Of a stretch of DNA of 22,580 nt, positions 1 through 8,055 are shown piece by piece. The number at the start of each line of letters is the position of its first letter. Position 1 is the stretch's first letter. Made by a program: the position numbers and the translations under genes. The notes under the pieces are model-generated. The model made no database searches. It was given only the letters and a program-made list of their open reading frames with translations, and was not told the DNA's origin. Source of the DNA: a virus; the IMG/VR virus record IMGVR_UViG_3300033153_008715, positions 1 through 22,580 of that record; one strand, 5' to 3'.

Positions 1-1593
1 CGCATTGCCTGATAATTGAGCTAAAATTTCCGCATCCGTTCTACTCTCCAATCCTGCTGCCGTAGCCCGTACAATATCGCCATCTGTAAGCCCTGCCCCC
101 TGGTCAACCTCTAATAGCTTGTTATCAGCAACGCCTATATTACCGGAAAGCAAAACGTTCTGCCATGCCCCATCATAGAATTCATATTTGCCTAAAGTGG
201 AATTATATCTAATGTCGCCTACGGCTCCGGCTGGTCGCTGTCCAGTAGTTCCGGCTGCAATATTAGTTACGCTTGTACTTATATCCGTTATGCCATTTGC
301 GGATAATGTCCCGATATTCGTTAGATTCTGGGCGTTCCAATTAAAGGCAGCAGCGGCCTGACCTGATAAATCAGCTAAAACCTGAGCGTATGTCCGCTCC
401 TGTGCAGCTCCAGCCCCATCAAAGCCTATGTATCGGCTTGCTGTCCCAGAATGTCCACAGCTTGTCCATGCAAGAGTGCTTAAATTTGCATGAGATGATA
501 TAACTCCATTCCCCCCATTTACTCCAAGCATAGGTCGCACATCTATCCACTGGTCGCTTCCGGCAGCAGGAAAGGCCGCAGCATTGCCTTTTAAAACAAC
601 TGTTGTTGTCTTTGGCAAATGTTCCAATGCAGCCGGAGGGGTTGGATCTGGAGCGATTAGAGCAGCGTTTATGTTATCATATTCAACCTGTGGGTATACC
701 CAATGGATATGATCACCGCAACTATAAAACGTACTCCGATAATATTTATTCGCTGTATTTGCTTGTGGTACAGCCCCATCAGTCGGATCGTCCCAATTAG
801 CAGCATCTATCTGGCTATTCGTATCCGTCTCCCAGACATCGGCTGCATTATGGAACCAGCGGATTATATTTTTAACCGTTGAATCGATAGCATCTCCGGG
901 AATTACCTCAAATCCGCCATATGCAAAACTTCCTGGGCTCTGATCAACATCAAATGCGTTGGCTCCCGCATGTTCTGAAATAAGCATTCCTGAAGAAATA
1001 ACCGCAGGAAAAGCTTCTTTTAAAACATGTCTTATTTTTTGAATACTCTCATAACAAACGGGGCGTTGAAGTATCCCAAGAATATCATTGTGTAATGTTA
1101 AAATGTGAGCAATACTAAAATCACCGTCTGCATAATCTGGCCCAATTGTATCAAGCGCTAAGGCTCCAGCAGAGCGGTCATAAAATAAATAATTTAATTC
1201 AGATGCAGCGCAAGCTTGATTTACAGGCTGGGCGGGAATATCAACTATTTGACTTCTGCCTGTGATCTCAGCGTCAAATATTTTGCCTGCACTCCAAGTT
1301 ATATTCAGTCCTCCCGCATCGGTAACGGTTATATATTCATGGATACAAGAGCTAACCCCCTTTGCTCCAGCCGATAAATCATGCCAGTTATCATCCGATG
1401 TAAGCCCAATTAAATGTTCATTATTGGCAAAAAACCTGACATATCCAGCTCCAGGAGCGCCTGGGTCTGCGGTATTAACCATATCTGTATATGGGTTAGC
1501 GTGACCGCCCCCATATGCCCTGACATTAGATAGTTGAATTTTTATGTAGGCTAAATCTTTCGCAATCCGTCTAATCTCATCTGCGACATTCAT
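1..1593 (-). CDS. Tail fibre / receptor-binding protein, 3' end cut by window edge
   Basis: An open frame of 531 codons runs from the ATG at 1593 to base 1 without a stop, so the C-terminus is missing. The start overlaps the stop of the upstream gene as ATGA. No enzyme motif is visible. Three stretches are of the low-complexity kind common in phage fibres: HANLSTLAW followed by CGHSGTA near residues 364-380, LTNIGTLSANGITD near 421-435, and GDIRYNSTLGKYEFYDGAW near 457-476. The end reads LTDGDIVRATAAGL, another recurring fibre phrase. The first 200 residues look like small beta-rich modules. Its place after the distal-tail-like gene fits an adhesion protein at the tail tip. The tail/fibre assignment is good, but the receptor cannot be inferred. 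Confidence 0.8.
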   Translation of the reverse strand, partial: MNVADEIRRIAKDLAYIKIQLSNVRAYGGGHANPYTDMVNTADPGAPGAGYVRFFANNEHLIGLTSDDNWHDLSAGAKGVSSCIHEYITVTDAGGLNITWSAGKIFDAEITGRSQIVDIPAQPVNQACAASELNYLFYDRSAGALALDTIGPDYADGDFSIAHILTLHNDILGILQRPVCYESIQKIRHVLKEAFPAVISSGMLISEHAGANAFDVDQSPGSFAYGGFEVIPGDAIDSTVKNIIRWFHNAADVWETDTNSQIDAANWDDPTDGAVPQANTANKYYRSTFYSCGDHIHWVYPQVEYDNINAALIAPDPTPPAALEHLPKTTTVVLKGNAAAFPAAGSDQWIDVRPMLGVNGGNGVISSHANLSTLAWTSCGHSGTASRYIGFDGAGAAQERTYAQVLADLSGQAAAAFNWNAQNLTNIGTLSANGITDISTSVTNIAAGTTGQRPAGAVGDIRYNSTLGKYEFYDGAWQNVLLSGNIGVADNKLLEVDQGAGLTDGDIVRATAAGLESRTDAEILAQLSGNA

Positions 1594-2366
1594 AACAATC
1601 GAATACCCCGCACAAGTGTTTTAAGCGTCATTGTCCATTCGTTTAATTCACGTGTGAAACCCCGGACTATCTGATTATTGACAATATCAGTATTTGCTAT
1701 TTTAACAAGATAACAATAAGGTTGATTTTCCTTTGGGATAAAAACGAATCGGCCTGCGCTACCGCCTATACTTCGGAAAAACGTTTCAAGATCATCTATG
1801 TTTGCAGGATTGTTTAAATTCTTAATTTTTATATTAAACTTCTTACAATCAGACAAATAATAATCCCAATTCTGGCCGAAGTAAGTTTTTTCCTCAGCAA
1901 TTGAAAAATCAAGATTTTGGCTCCAATCTGGCTGAACATGACCATTTGAAAATTCTGAATGTTCGCCCAAGAAAAGTTCCCCAATCTGCGGATAACCCGT
2001 ATTCGTCGGATCATCAACAAATAATCGCCACCAGCGGAAGGTTTCATTAAAATGCCGGTATAATGAGTATTCCTGCCATGTTAAAGCTTGATTATAAGTC
2101 GGAGCGCCCCAAGCATCCGCAGCATTTCCCTGCAATCTCAAATCAACAGCATCAGTTAAATTATGATTAAATATTGAAACATGGGTAAGCTTCTGAGCTG
2201 CCCCAAAATCAACTTTTATCCATTCATCATTTTTATCTGTAAACCGGAAAGGTTTTGATGGCCGGTTATTATATAAAAACTCTTTGACATATATCGCATC
2301 CTCAGTTGATACAGAATCCAATGAGTCCACATCCAGTAAATTTGCTGCAACATATATAAATGACAT
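1590..2366 (-). CDS. Distal-tail-like protein with discoidin (F5/8 type C-like) N-terminal domain
   Basis: 258 residues. Residues about 1-135 look like a galactose-binding-like (discoidin) beta-sandwich: a conserved core WIKVDFG, then LTHVSIFNHNL, and a closing RWWRLFV followed by QIGELFLG. The C-terminal half (FRSIGGSAGRFVFIP, then RGFTRELNEWTMTLKTLVRG) resembles the region of phage proteins found directly after the tape measure, where distal-tail or baseplate-hub proteins are encoded. It would sit at the tail tip and may bind carbohydrate, which is inference from the fold. The ATG at 2366 follows the tape-measure stop by one base, and its own stop overlaps the fibre start, so the three are likely co-translated. 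Alternative: a minor tail protein rather than a true Dit. Confidence 0.65.
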   Translation of the reverse strand: MSFIYVAANLLDVDSLDSVSTEDAIYVKEFLYNNRPSKPFRFTDKNDEWIKVDFGAAQKLTHVSIFNHNLTDAVDLRLQGNAADAWGAPTYNQALTWQEYSLYRHFNETFRWWRLFVDDPTNTGYPQIGELFLGEHSEFSNGHVQPDWSQNLDFSIAEEKTYFGQNWDYYLSDCKKFNIKIKNLNNPANIDDLETFFRSIGGSAGRFVFIPKENQPYCYLVKIANTDIVNNQIVRGFTRELNEWTMTLKTLVRGIRLL

Positions 2367-2367
2367 T

Positions 2368-4928
2368 TTATGCTATTCCTAATATTTGTTTCATTTTTGT
2401 TTTTTCAAAGTTCGCTTCAAGAGCTGAGAGCATCTCTGGAATCATCCTCTTACGGGTATAATCACGATCTGTGATAATAGTCCCATTTAGATTGACATAA
2501 TTATTAACCGTAACATTAGACGAGGAAGGCGACCGCCCCCCTGATAAAGGTTGCACGCTCACCCATTCCGGGCCAGCCTCGCCAATTAGCGGCCTTATAG
2601 GTTGTGTAACTATTCCCTCAAAGCCGGTAGCCCAGCCCTCACTTTTCCCTTTTAATGTTTCAAAGGTTCTCTTCGTCCATTCCCGGATTAATGCCGTATT
2701 CCCTCTAATTTGTTTAAGAAAATTATTTGTTGCAGTAAAATCAATATCTACAGCCATGCCCCCTAGCCCGCCTTTTAAGCTATCCTTGATTTGTGCTAAT
2801 AATGTCGTTTGTTTCCAGCCAATTTTTTTCAACGCCTCCTGATTCCATTTCATATTATCAACATTTTGAAGGATATTCCGAGCTTCAGCCCAGATATTAT
2901 GAAGCTCTCGATTCGTTGCGTCCATATCAGTTTTGCCACCAATTAAACCGCTTACAAGGCCTGATACTGCACCGCTTACTACGCTACCTAAAAGATTAAC
3001 TCCACTTACAGCCGCTTCAGCACCCTTTGTTATCCCTCCGATTGCACTCCCAATATTACCAACAATAGCTGTACCGACTTCTTTAGCAGCAGATGTCATA
3101 AGGCTGAATACATTTTCAGCGATAAATTTGGCTACCATCTGACCAACCATATCGGTAAATTGAGTCAAGACAGCATCCCAAATTCCCTTCAGCCCATCTT
3201 TAAGAGAAGTCGCCCCCCTTAAAACTTCTCCTATAGTTGATGACCATTTAGTTTGCAAGCCGTCTGCCATTGTGTCCCAGAAGGATGTAACATTTCCCGT
3301 TTCTGTTTCAACTGCAGTTGTTATGTCTGGGATCCTATCTGTCATTTCTCCAACTGCTGAATCCAACGCTCCGCTCATATCTCTGAAGGCAGGGAGAGCG
3401 GTTGTTGAAACTGAGGTTGATAAATCTTTAATCTCATCCTTAGCTGTCTTGACCGCTTCGATATAATCATCCAGATCAATTTTACCATCTGCATATGCTT
3501 GGCTCAAATCATCGACATATCCCTCTAATTCTTCGACTCTGTCGGCTTTTTCTTCAACCGTTTTCAATCCCATATCCTTAATATAATCAACCCAGGTTTT
3601 AGTTTTTTCCATCACTTCAGGAATTGTAACTGTAAGCGGTTTAAATCCTTCTTCATCTAATTTTTTAAGCGATTTTTGTTGTTTTTCCCATTCTTTGCTG
3701 CCTATTTTTGCTTGCTCAGCCATTGCCTTTTGAAGCTTAACGCCTTCTTTTCCTTTCAAAATTGCTGAACCTAAGGCCGTATAATTTCCCTTATATTTTT
3801 TCGTTAATTCTGCAAATTCTAATCTTGTTAATCCTGCGGCATCTGCAATTTTTCTTAGTTTCTGTCCAAAATTATGCTGTGCGGTTTCTGCCTCTTTGGT
3901 TGCCTTGGCTAAATATTCTTTTGCTTTGGCAAGTTTTTTTACAATATTATACGCTGCAATTGCTGCAGCCGTAACCGCTCCAAGCGGGCCTAAAATTGCA
4001 CTGATTCCAGTTGCTATGGCTGGCAGAGCAACAACAATCCCAGGAAGCATCATCACAAGCGGGCCTAAAACAGTCATTAAAGCACCTATTCCCAAAACCG
4101 CCTTTGCAATTATTTCTGTTAATTTAGGATGTTCTTTTATCCAATCACTTACCTTTGCTATCGCGTTGCTTAATCCTTCGATAAGTTTTGATAGGGCAGG
4201 CGCAAGGTTTTGGGAAATTGATATCCCAAGTCCTGATATAGCTGTTTTAAGCGTTGTCTGTGCGTCAACAAGTCTAGCCGCACCCTCTGCGGCTTCTGTA
4301 TCAAATGAATATCCCAATTCTTTAGCTTTTTCTCGTAAAGCGGTCATGCCATCAACGCCTTCTGCAAATAAAGGTAAAAGTTCTGTCCCAGCCCGTCCAA
4401 ATATTTCCTGAGCCGTTGCAGCCCTTAAAGTTGGGCTTTCAAGTGATGCGATTCCTTCGGCTATTTTCAAAAATTGATCTTCGGGTGATAATGTCATCAA
4501 CTCTTCAACAGATAATCCAATCCGGTCAAATGATCTCACATAGGTTTCAAGCCCAATGCTGGCATCTGTTAAAGATTTAGACATCTTTTTAATGCCCTTC
4601 TCTAAAGAAGTAATACTTCCCCCGCTTATTTCGGCTGCATATTTAAGCTCTGATAATGTACTTGTTGCAAATCCTGTCCGGAGTGCCATTTTGTGAACTT
4701 CATCCCCAGCTTGAGCATACTTTTTAATCATCAATCCCATAGATGCAACTATAGCACCACCGGCCATTGTCATGCCTCTTCCCATAGATTTAAATTTAGC
4801 AGAATTTGCCTGTATTTTCCCCCCTAAAGTCTTTAAATCTCCCTTAACAGACTTAACAGACGCGTCCCATTTAGATTTCTGAAGTTCTAGCTTTGAAACT
4901 ATACTTCCGGCATTCCATCCACCAGCCA
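2368..4928 (-). CDS. Tail tape measure protein
   Basis: 853 residues from the ATG at 4928. I prefer this start (MAGGWNAG) to an in-frame ATG at 4947 because GAGGAG lies 8 bases upstream of it. The N-terminus (residues 1-60) is lysine-rich and helical and leads into RGMTMAGGAIVASMG, typical of phage tape measures of the TP901 type. Further on there are hydrophobic segments around residues 270-340 (VLGIGALMTVLGPLVMMLPG), a charged coiled-coil middle, and a glycine/alanine-rich segment around 630-680. It sets tail length and occupies the tail lumen. The family rule of roughly 0.15 nm per residue would predict a tail near 130 nm. It follows the chaperone frameshift gene, as is usual. Confidence 0.93.
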
Positions 4929-4930
4929 TT

Positions 4931-5454
4931 TTAATTCTCCTCGGCATTCATGAGTTTTAAAGTCCACGATAACCGCTCATGGCTTTCTGGTGTAAGATTA
5001 GGGTTTTCCAATAGATTGCGAACTCTTTTTTTTGAGGCTTCTCGCATCCAGAAATCCTCCTCACGGTAATCTAAATTATAAAGCTTAGACCCTGGAAACT
5101 GGCCTGGGAATTCATTAGCGATTAATGCTAATTTTTGTCGCCAGGCCTTTCCGAGTTTTTTTCTTTTGCTGGCAAATCCCTCTCAGGTTCATAGATATTT
5201 TTAATAATGTGCCTTGTAATTTCATTAACCTCTCTGATATCCAGCTTATCAATAACGGTTTGCTTTCCAATCAACACTTCCAGCCGCTTAAATGCTGCAT
5301 CTTCATCGCCTTGATCGATTAATTTATCATACTCACCAAGTTTTTTCAAAAATTTGCGTGTAAATTTAGCTTTAACTGTATAGGTTTTTCCATCAATTTC
5401 AATTTCAATTGGCTTATATAGTTCCTGGGTTGTGTTTATAACCAATTTTGACAT
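4931..5454 (-). CDS. Tail assembly chaperone, -1 frameshift fusion (gpGT-like)
   Basis: Predicted 174-residue product: residues 1-100 are the zero-frame chaperone, then a -1 shift at A AAA AAC (5161-5155) adds 74 residues from the next frame, starting LGKAWRQK and ending MNAEEN at a TAA at 4933-4931. The extension is open for its whole length and ends just before the tape-measure start, exactly where gpT-type domains lie in lambda and many siphoviruses. In those phages the long form bridges the chaperone to the tape measure during tail assembly. An alternative reading is an independent 38-residue gene from the ATG at 5047, which also has GAGGAGG 8 bases upstream. The frameshift explanation uses the full frame and is preferred. 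Confidence 0.82.
5094..5161 (-). promoter_or_regulatory. Programmed -1 ribosomal frameshift signal
   Basis: On the minus strand the slippery heptamer A AAA AAC (5161-5155) is in the correct phase (zero-frame codons AAA AAC). A 7-base spacer is followed by GGCCTGG (5147-5141), which pairs perfectly with CCAGGCC (5107-5101). The stem can extend outward with GGAAA (5152-5148) to TTTCC (5098-5094) across a 2-base bulge. Its loop contains a second 6-bp hairpin, ATTAGC with GCTAAT. Heptamer, spacer and stem match the established layout for -1 frameshifting in tail chaperone genes. Confidence 0.85.
5128..5454 (-). CDS. Tail assembly chaperone, short form (gpG-like)
   Basis: 108 residues, the zero-frame product. 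It starts MSKLVINTTQELYKPIEIEIDGKTY and has the simple pattern of tail chaperones: a short beta-rich N-terminus with a DGKTYTVKAKFTRKF segment, followed by charged helices. Its place between the tail tube and the tape measure, together with the frameshift signal eight codons before its stop, supports the call. Known family role: many copies coat the tape measure and are released before the tube polymerises, so it is not a virion protein. The start at 5454 lies one base after the tube gene stop, which suggests coupled translation. Confidence 0.85.
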   Translation of the reverse strand: MSKLVINTTQELYKPIEIEIDGKTYTVKAKFTRKFLKKLGEYDKLIDQGDEDAAFKRLEVLIGKQTVIDKLDIREVNEITRHIIKNIYEPERDLPAKEKNSERPGDKN

Positions 5455-5455
5455 T

Positions 5456-6010
5456 TTAGCATATTCCTGTTATTGGAGTTGAGCCAGATGCCATTCCCTC
5501 AGTTCCATATTCGCCGCAGTAACCGGAATCCTGGTTTGGGAAAATCATAAACTTTACAAGATGTACTCTCTGCGTTGATCGATCATACGGTAGGGTAAGC
5601 GTGCGATATGGATAACATTTGTAAAGTAATGTCCAGCTTGCCGGATCTGTATTAACGACATTATTACATATTGGGGCGATTACAATCTGTTTTGAATTTG
5701 CATACATATCACAACCAGCTACATTATTTAGAGTAATCACCTGGCCAGCCCTACTCCCTAGCACATCATAGGCGATAGAATTTTCTAATTGCGTGAGCGT
5801 TGATCTAGACATTGGGACAGAAAGCCCCATGACAGTCCCCATAAATACAGCGTCAACTGGGGCATCGCCATAATTTTCCTCTTCAACATTGCTGATATGA
5901 TCTTCAAGAGTTAGTTCTACTGTCCCAAACACAGGGCTTAAAGTGATAGGCGTTCCCCCATAATCCCAGACAATTTCTGCTGGGCCTTTATCTCCTATTG
6001 CGAGTTTCAT
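5456..6010 (-). CDS. Major tail tube protein
   Basis: 184 residues, starting at an ATG preceded by a strong AGGAGG 7 bases upstream, one of the best ribosome sites in the window and suited to an abundant protein. The N-terminus (MKLAIGDKGPAEIVWDYGGTP) and beta-rich body with few charged helices fit tube-like proteins of the lambda gpV / SPP1 gp17.1 fold. Position is the main evidence: after the tail terminator and directly before the chaperone. It forms the rings of the tail tube. Seven cysteines, several near the C-terminus, are more than I would expect and could be checked for virion cross-links. Sequence motifs alone would not identify it. Confidence 0.75.
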   Translation of the reverse strand: MKLAIGDKGPAEIVWDYGGTPITLSPVFGTVELTLEDHISNVEEENYGDAPVDAVFMGTVMGLSVPMSRSTLTQLENSIAYDVLGSRAGQVITLNNVAGCDMYANSKQIVIAPICNNVVNTDPASWTLLYKCYPYRTLTLPYDRSTQRVHLVKFMIFPNQDSGYCGEYGTEGMASGSTPITGIC

Positions 6011-6048
6011 TCTAATACCTCCTAATTTAAATATATGTTAAAGGCTTT

Positions 6049-6540
6049 CTAACAAATCGCCTTTTCCATTCTAAATATAAAATTTGTTGAAAATATTGTG
6101 TTTCCTTTTAAATCCGGATTCTGGATAGGCGCCGGAACAGATAAGGCATCGATAACCATAGCAAGCCATTGAGGGCCGCCTGCTACGATTGGTAATTCAA
6201 TCCCAGCAGCCCCGTATGTATTAACATCCCGATGTAAAAGCGTATAAACATCCATTGCATCCTTACGAGCTTGAAAATAACTATCAGCCTGATTATAGAT
6301 TTGTATTGCCTTTTCAATAAAATCCGGTTGCTGATTATCTACGGCTCCCCCTGCATTCTCTAAAACAGCGACATAGCGTTGATTAGTGAGATCAGCCGGC
6401 ACATTATCCCCATTCATATTTTTAATCGGTATATGACCGGCAAATAGATTGACTCCGATTGTTAAAGCTGGCGCCGTCCAGGTTATAAGCGCATCAAGGG
6501 GGATCTGATTCTGTATATATGTTGTAATTTCCTTTATCAT
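6049..6540 (-). CDS. Tail terminator / tail completion protein
   Basis: 163 residues. It begins MIKEITTYIQNQIP, with an amphipathic N-terminal helix, followed by a mixed alpha/beta region (RYVAVLENAGGAVDNQ, then IQIYNQADSYFQARKDAMDVYTLLH) typical of small tail-completion proteins such as lambda gpU or HK97 gp10-neighbour proteins. The family caps the tail tube and joins it to the head. Its start overlaps the stop of the gp10-like gene as ATGA, and the tube gene follows after 38 bases. The gp10-like, terminator, tube, chaperone order is canonical for siphoviruses and supports the call more than any single motif. Confidence 0.72.
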   Translation of the reverse strand: MIKEITTYIQNQIPLDALITWTAPALTIGVNLFAGHIPIKNMNGDNVPADLTNQRYVAVLENAGGAVDNQQPDFIEKAIQIYNQADSYFQARKDAMDVYTLLHRDVNTYGAAGIELPIVAGGPQWLAMVIDALSVPAPIQNPDLKGNTIFSTNFIFRMEKAIC

Positions 6541-6932
6541 TTCGCATCACTTAATATTTCATCCGCAACTTTCTTCATGTACTTTTCTTTGTTTCTAATT
6601 AATTTAGTAGATAAATATTGAGGCCCTGAACCAGGTTCAGTAAAATTATTCGTATCAGGCATTTCATGAACCTTCGCTGAATAATCAGCAGCAAATCCCG
6701 CTTCAACAGATATATCTGGTTTTAAAACTGGTTCATTAACTTGCTGAGTTCGTCTTAAATTTCCCTCTTTTTTTGGTACAGTCGGAATTTCAAGGATTGC
6801 ATCTCTGAGTAAAAAAGCTGCTGATTTTTTTAATCCTCTGGCCGCAGCGCCAGGAATTGCAGAATTGACAATACGCTCAAATTGTTTATCAAAATCAGAA
6901 AAATCAATTGTAAAGCCTGTTTCTTCTGCCAT
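6537..6932 (-). CDS. HK97 gp10-like head-tail/tail component
   Basis: 131 residues. Residues about 20-60 (IVNSAIPGAAARGLKKSAAFLLRDAILEIPTVPK) and the following YSAKVHEMPD segment match the pattern of the HK97 gp10 family: a helical N-terminus, then a small beta domain with a conserved Y-x-V-H-E/F motif. In related phages the protein acts at the head-tail joint or in tail completion. The ATG at 6932 has only a weak GAGAA ribosome site. It is the first gene after a 158-base intergenic region with a promoter candidate, so the tail genes may have their own transcript. It overlaps the next gene by ATGA. Confidence 0.75.
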   Translation of the reverse strand: MAEETGFTIDFSDFDKQFERIVNSAIPGAAARGLKKSAAFLLRDAILEIPTVPKKEGNLRRTQQVNEPVLKPDISVEAGFAADYSAKVHEMPDTNNFTEPGSGPQYLSTKLIRNKEKYMKKVADEILSDAK

Positions 6933-7054
6933 AATATTCTCATGTTTTGAATCTTGCGCTCAGGCAGGCATTCAAAAAGTTTTTAACCTTTGAACATTAG
7001 AGCGCTTGCAAGTGACAAGCTTCAGCCTCAAATCTCAAGGCTTTATTATCTATA
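6933..7054 (-). promoter_or_regulatory. Structured leader upstream of the tail genes
   Basis: Gene-free stretch between the head-closure and gp10-like genes, downstream of a promoter candidate. Several short stems can form: GCGCTC (7005-7000) with GAGCGC (6961-6956), enclosing TTCAAA (6994-6989) with TTTGAA (6976-6971), and an upstream stem GCTTG (7020-7016) with CAAGC (7008-7004). The last shares bases 7004-7005 with the first, so those two are mutually exclusive. There is no U-tract, so it is not an intrinsic terminator. Function unknown. Confidence 0.4.
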
Positions 7055-7083
7055 AATTTACATACTTTTAGCCTATTTGTCAA
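7055..7083 (-). promoter_or_regulatory. Sigma-70-like promoter upstream of the tail module
   Basis: Minus-strand TTGACA (7083-7078), a 17-base spacer, then TAAATT (7060-7055), which matches four of six bases of the -10 consensus. It lies in the only large gap in the tail half of the window and points at the gp10-like gene. The region around the -10 shares an 18-base block (16 identical) with the promoter at 20112-20140. Confidence 0.55.
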
Positions 7084-7090
7084 TAAAAAT

Positions 7091-7414
7091 TTAAGAAATC
7101 CAGATTTCATTATGATGTAATTTAACTGCATCCTGAGGTCTTGTTATCTTGATTATTGAATGGTCTATTGTTTTTGCTATGTTCTGTGGATCTTTTATTC
7201 GTATTTTCATTGAATGATTAATTGTCTGGCCAGGCTTAAAAAATAGCTTTGCAAATGATAGAACTTCCTCGCCCTGTGCATTCCGAATAAGTTTATTTGT
7301 ATACACAATCCGACAAACAACATCGCTTGTTATTACCTCTGTAGGCTGCCCCCACTGATCCAGGGTAATGTCTATTAAATCTACCTTGTTGATTAATAAG
7401 CTGTTATATGACAT
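7091..7414 (-). CDS. Head closure / head-tail joining protein
   Basis: 107 residues, start at 7414 with AGAGGTG upstream. It is predicted as a small beta-barrel: LLINKVDLIDITLDQWGQP at the N-terminus, then VVCRIVYTNKLIRNAQGEEVLSFAKLFF and a C-terminal beta strand. The N-terminal pattern followed by a C-R-I-x-Y-x-x-x-x-I/L motif is typical of head-tail joining (SPP1 gp16 / HK97 gp7-like) proteins. It should plug the portal-adaptor channel and offer the docking site for the tail. In most siphoviruses this gene directly follows the adaptor gene. Here the adaptor ends at 14530 and ten sugar-metabolism genes intervene. Confidence 0.68.
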   Translation of the reverse strand: MSYNSLLINKVDLIDITLDQWGQPTEVITSDVVCRIVYTNKLIRNAQGEEVLSFAKLFFKPGQTINHSMKIRIKDPQNIAKTIDHSIIKITRPQDAVKLHHNEIWIS

Positions 7415-7443
7415 TTTATCACCTCTTGTCTATTTTATAATTT

Positions 7444-8055
7444 TCATAGTATATATGGATAAGGTTCGCCCAATAAAATTAAGCCAGTGCCCTGTCCCAG
7501 TATATCCCTTGGATATTTACGTCCTTTTGCTCCTGGCCCGAACGGGCTACAATATCCTGTAAAAGTAATAAAAGTTTTATCTTGAACTTCTTTGTTTTCT
7601 GCAATTAATTCTTTCCAAAACCTTCCACAAGTACTTTTAAGATCCTCAAGCACAATATCATGAATGGCAATAATATTTTTTGTCAACGGCGCATAAAATT
7701 CATAATCTTTTTTAAGAATAGGATATAGATGACCTCCGTCAATATAGAGTAGATTAATATCACGCCCTTTTAGCCTATTTTTTAATTTCTTCAATGTCTT
7801 CGGATTATTGCTATCACCTACAATATCAGGTTTCCGGTCAGCTCGGATATCAATCCCAATATGTTCATAGCCAAGAAGCTGCTCATAAAACCGCTTTTGC
7901 CGGCCAAACCCAATGCCTATCTCAACGATTATGGGTTTTTTTATCTCTCTATTTCTGAAATATGTATCTATGAATTCTAAATAATATCGCCATTCTCCTA
8001 TACTTTGAGAAAGCTTTGTGAAATCCTGGATTTTATCTAATAATAAATTTTTCAT
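7444..8055 (-). CDS. SAM-dependent class I methyltransferase
   Basis: 203 residues. Motif I is IVEIGIGFGRQ (residues 43-53), followed by the acidic loop YEHIGIDIRAD (63-73), and then LLYIDGGHLYPILKKDYEFY (102-121) and IAIHDIV (129-135). The last two are characteristic of the CmcI / methyltransferase-24 group, which use SAM to methylate small molecules or sugars, often as O-methyltransferases. It is the last gene of the glycan cluster, and its start overlaps the radical SAM gene as ATGA. By context it probably methylates a sugar of the cluster's product (inference). The enzyme class is safe and the substrate unknown. Confidence 0.82.
   Translation of the reverse strand: MKNLLLDKIQDFTKLSQSIGEWRYYLEFIDTYFRNREIKKPIIVEIGIGFGRQKRFYEQLLGYEHIGIDIRADRKPDIVGDSNNPKTLKKLKNRLKGRDINLLYIDGGHLYPILKKDYEFYAPLTKNIIAIHDIVLEDLKSTCGRFWKELIAENKEVQDKTFITFTGYCSPFGPGAKGRKYPRDILGQGTGLILLGEPYPYIL

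Noticed and set aside
3896-4411. 171-codon plus-strand open frame
   Set aside because: It lies wholly antisense to the tape measure, has no ribosome site or recognisable domain, and its composition mirrors the real gene.
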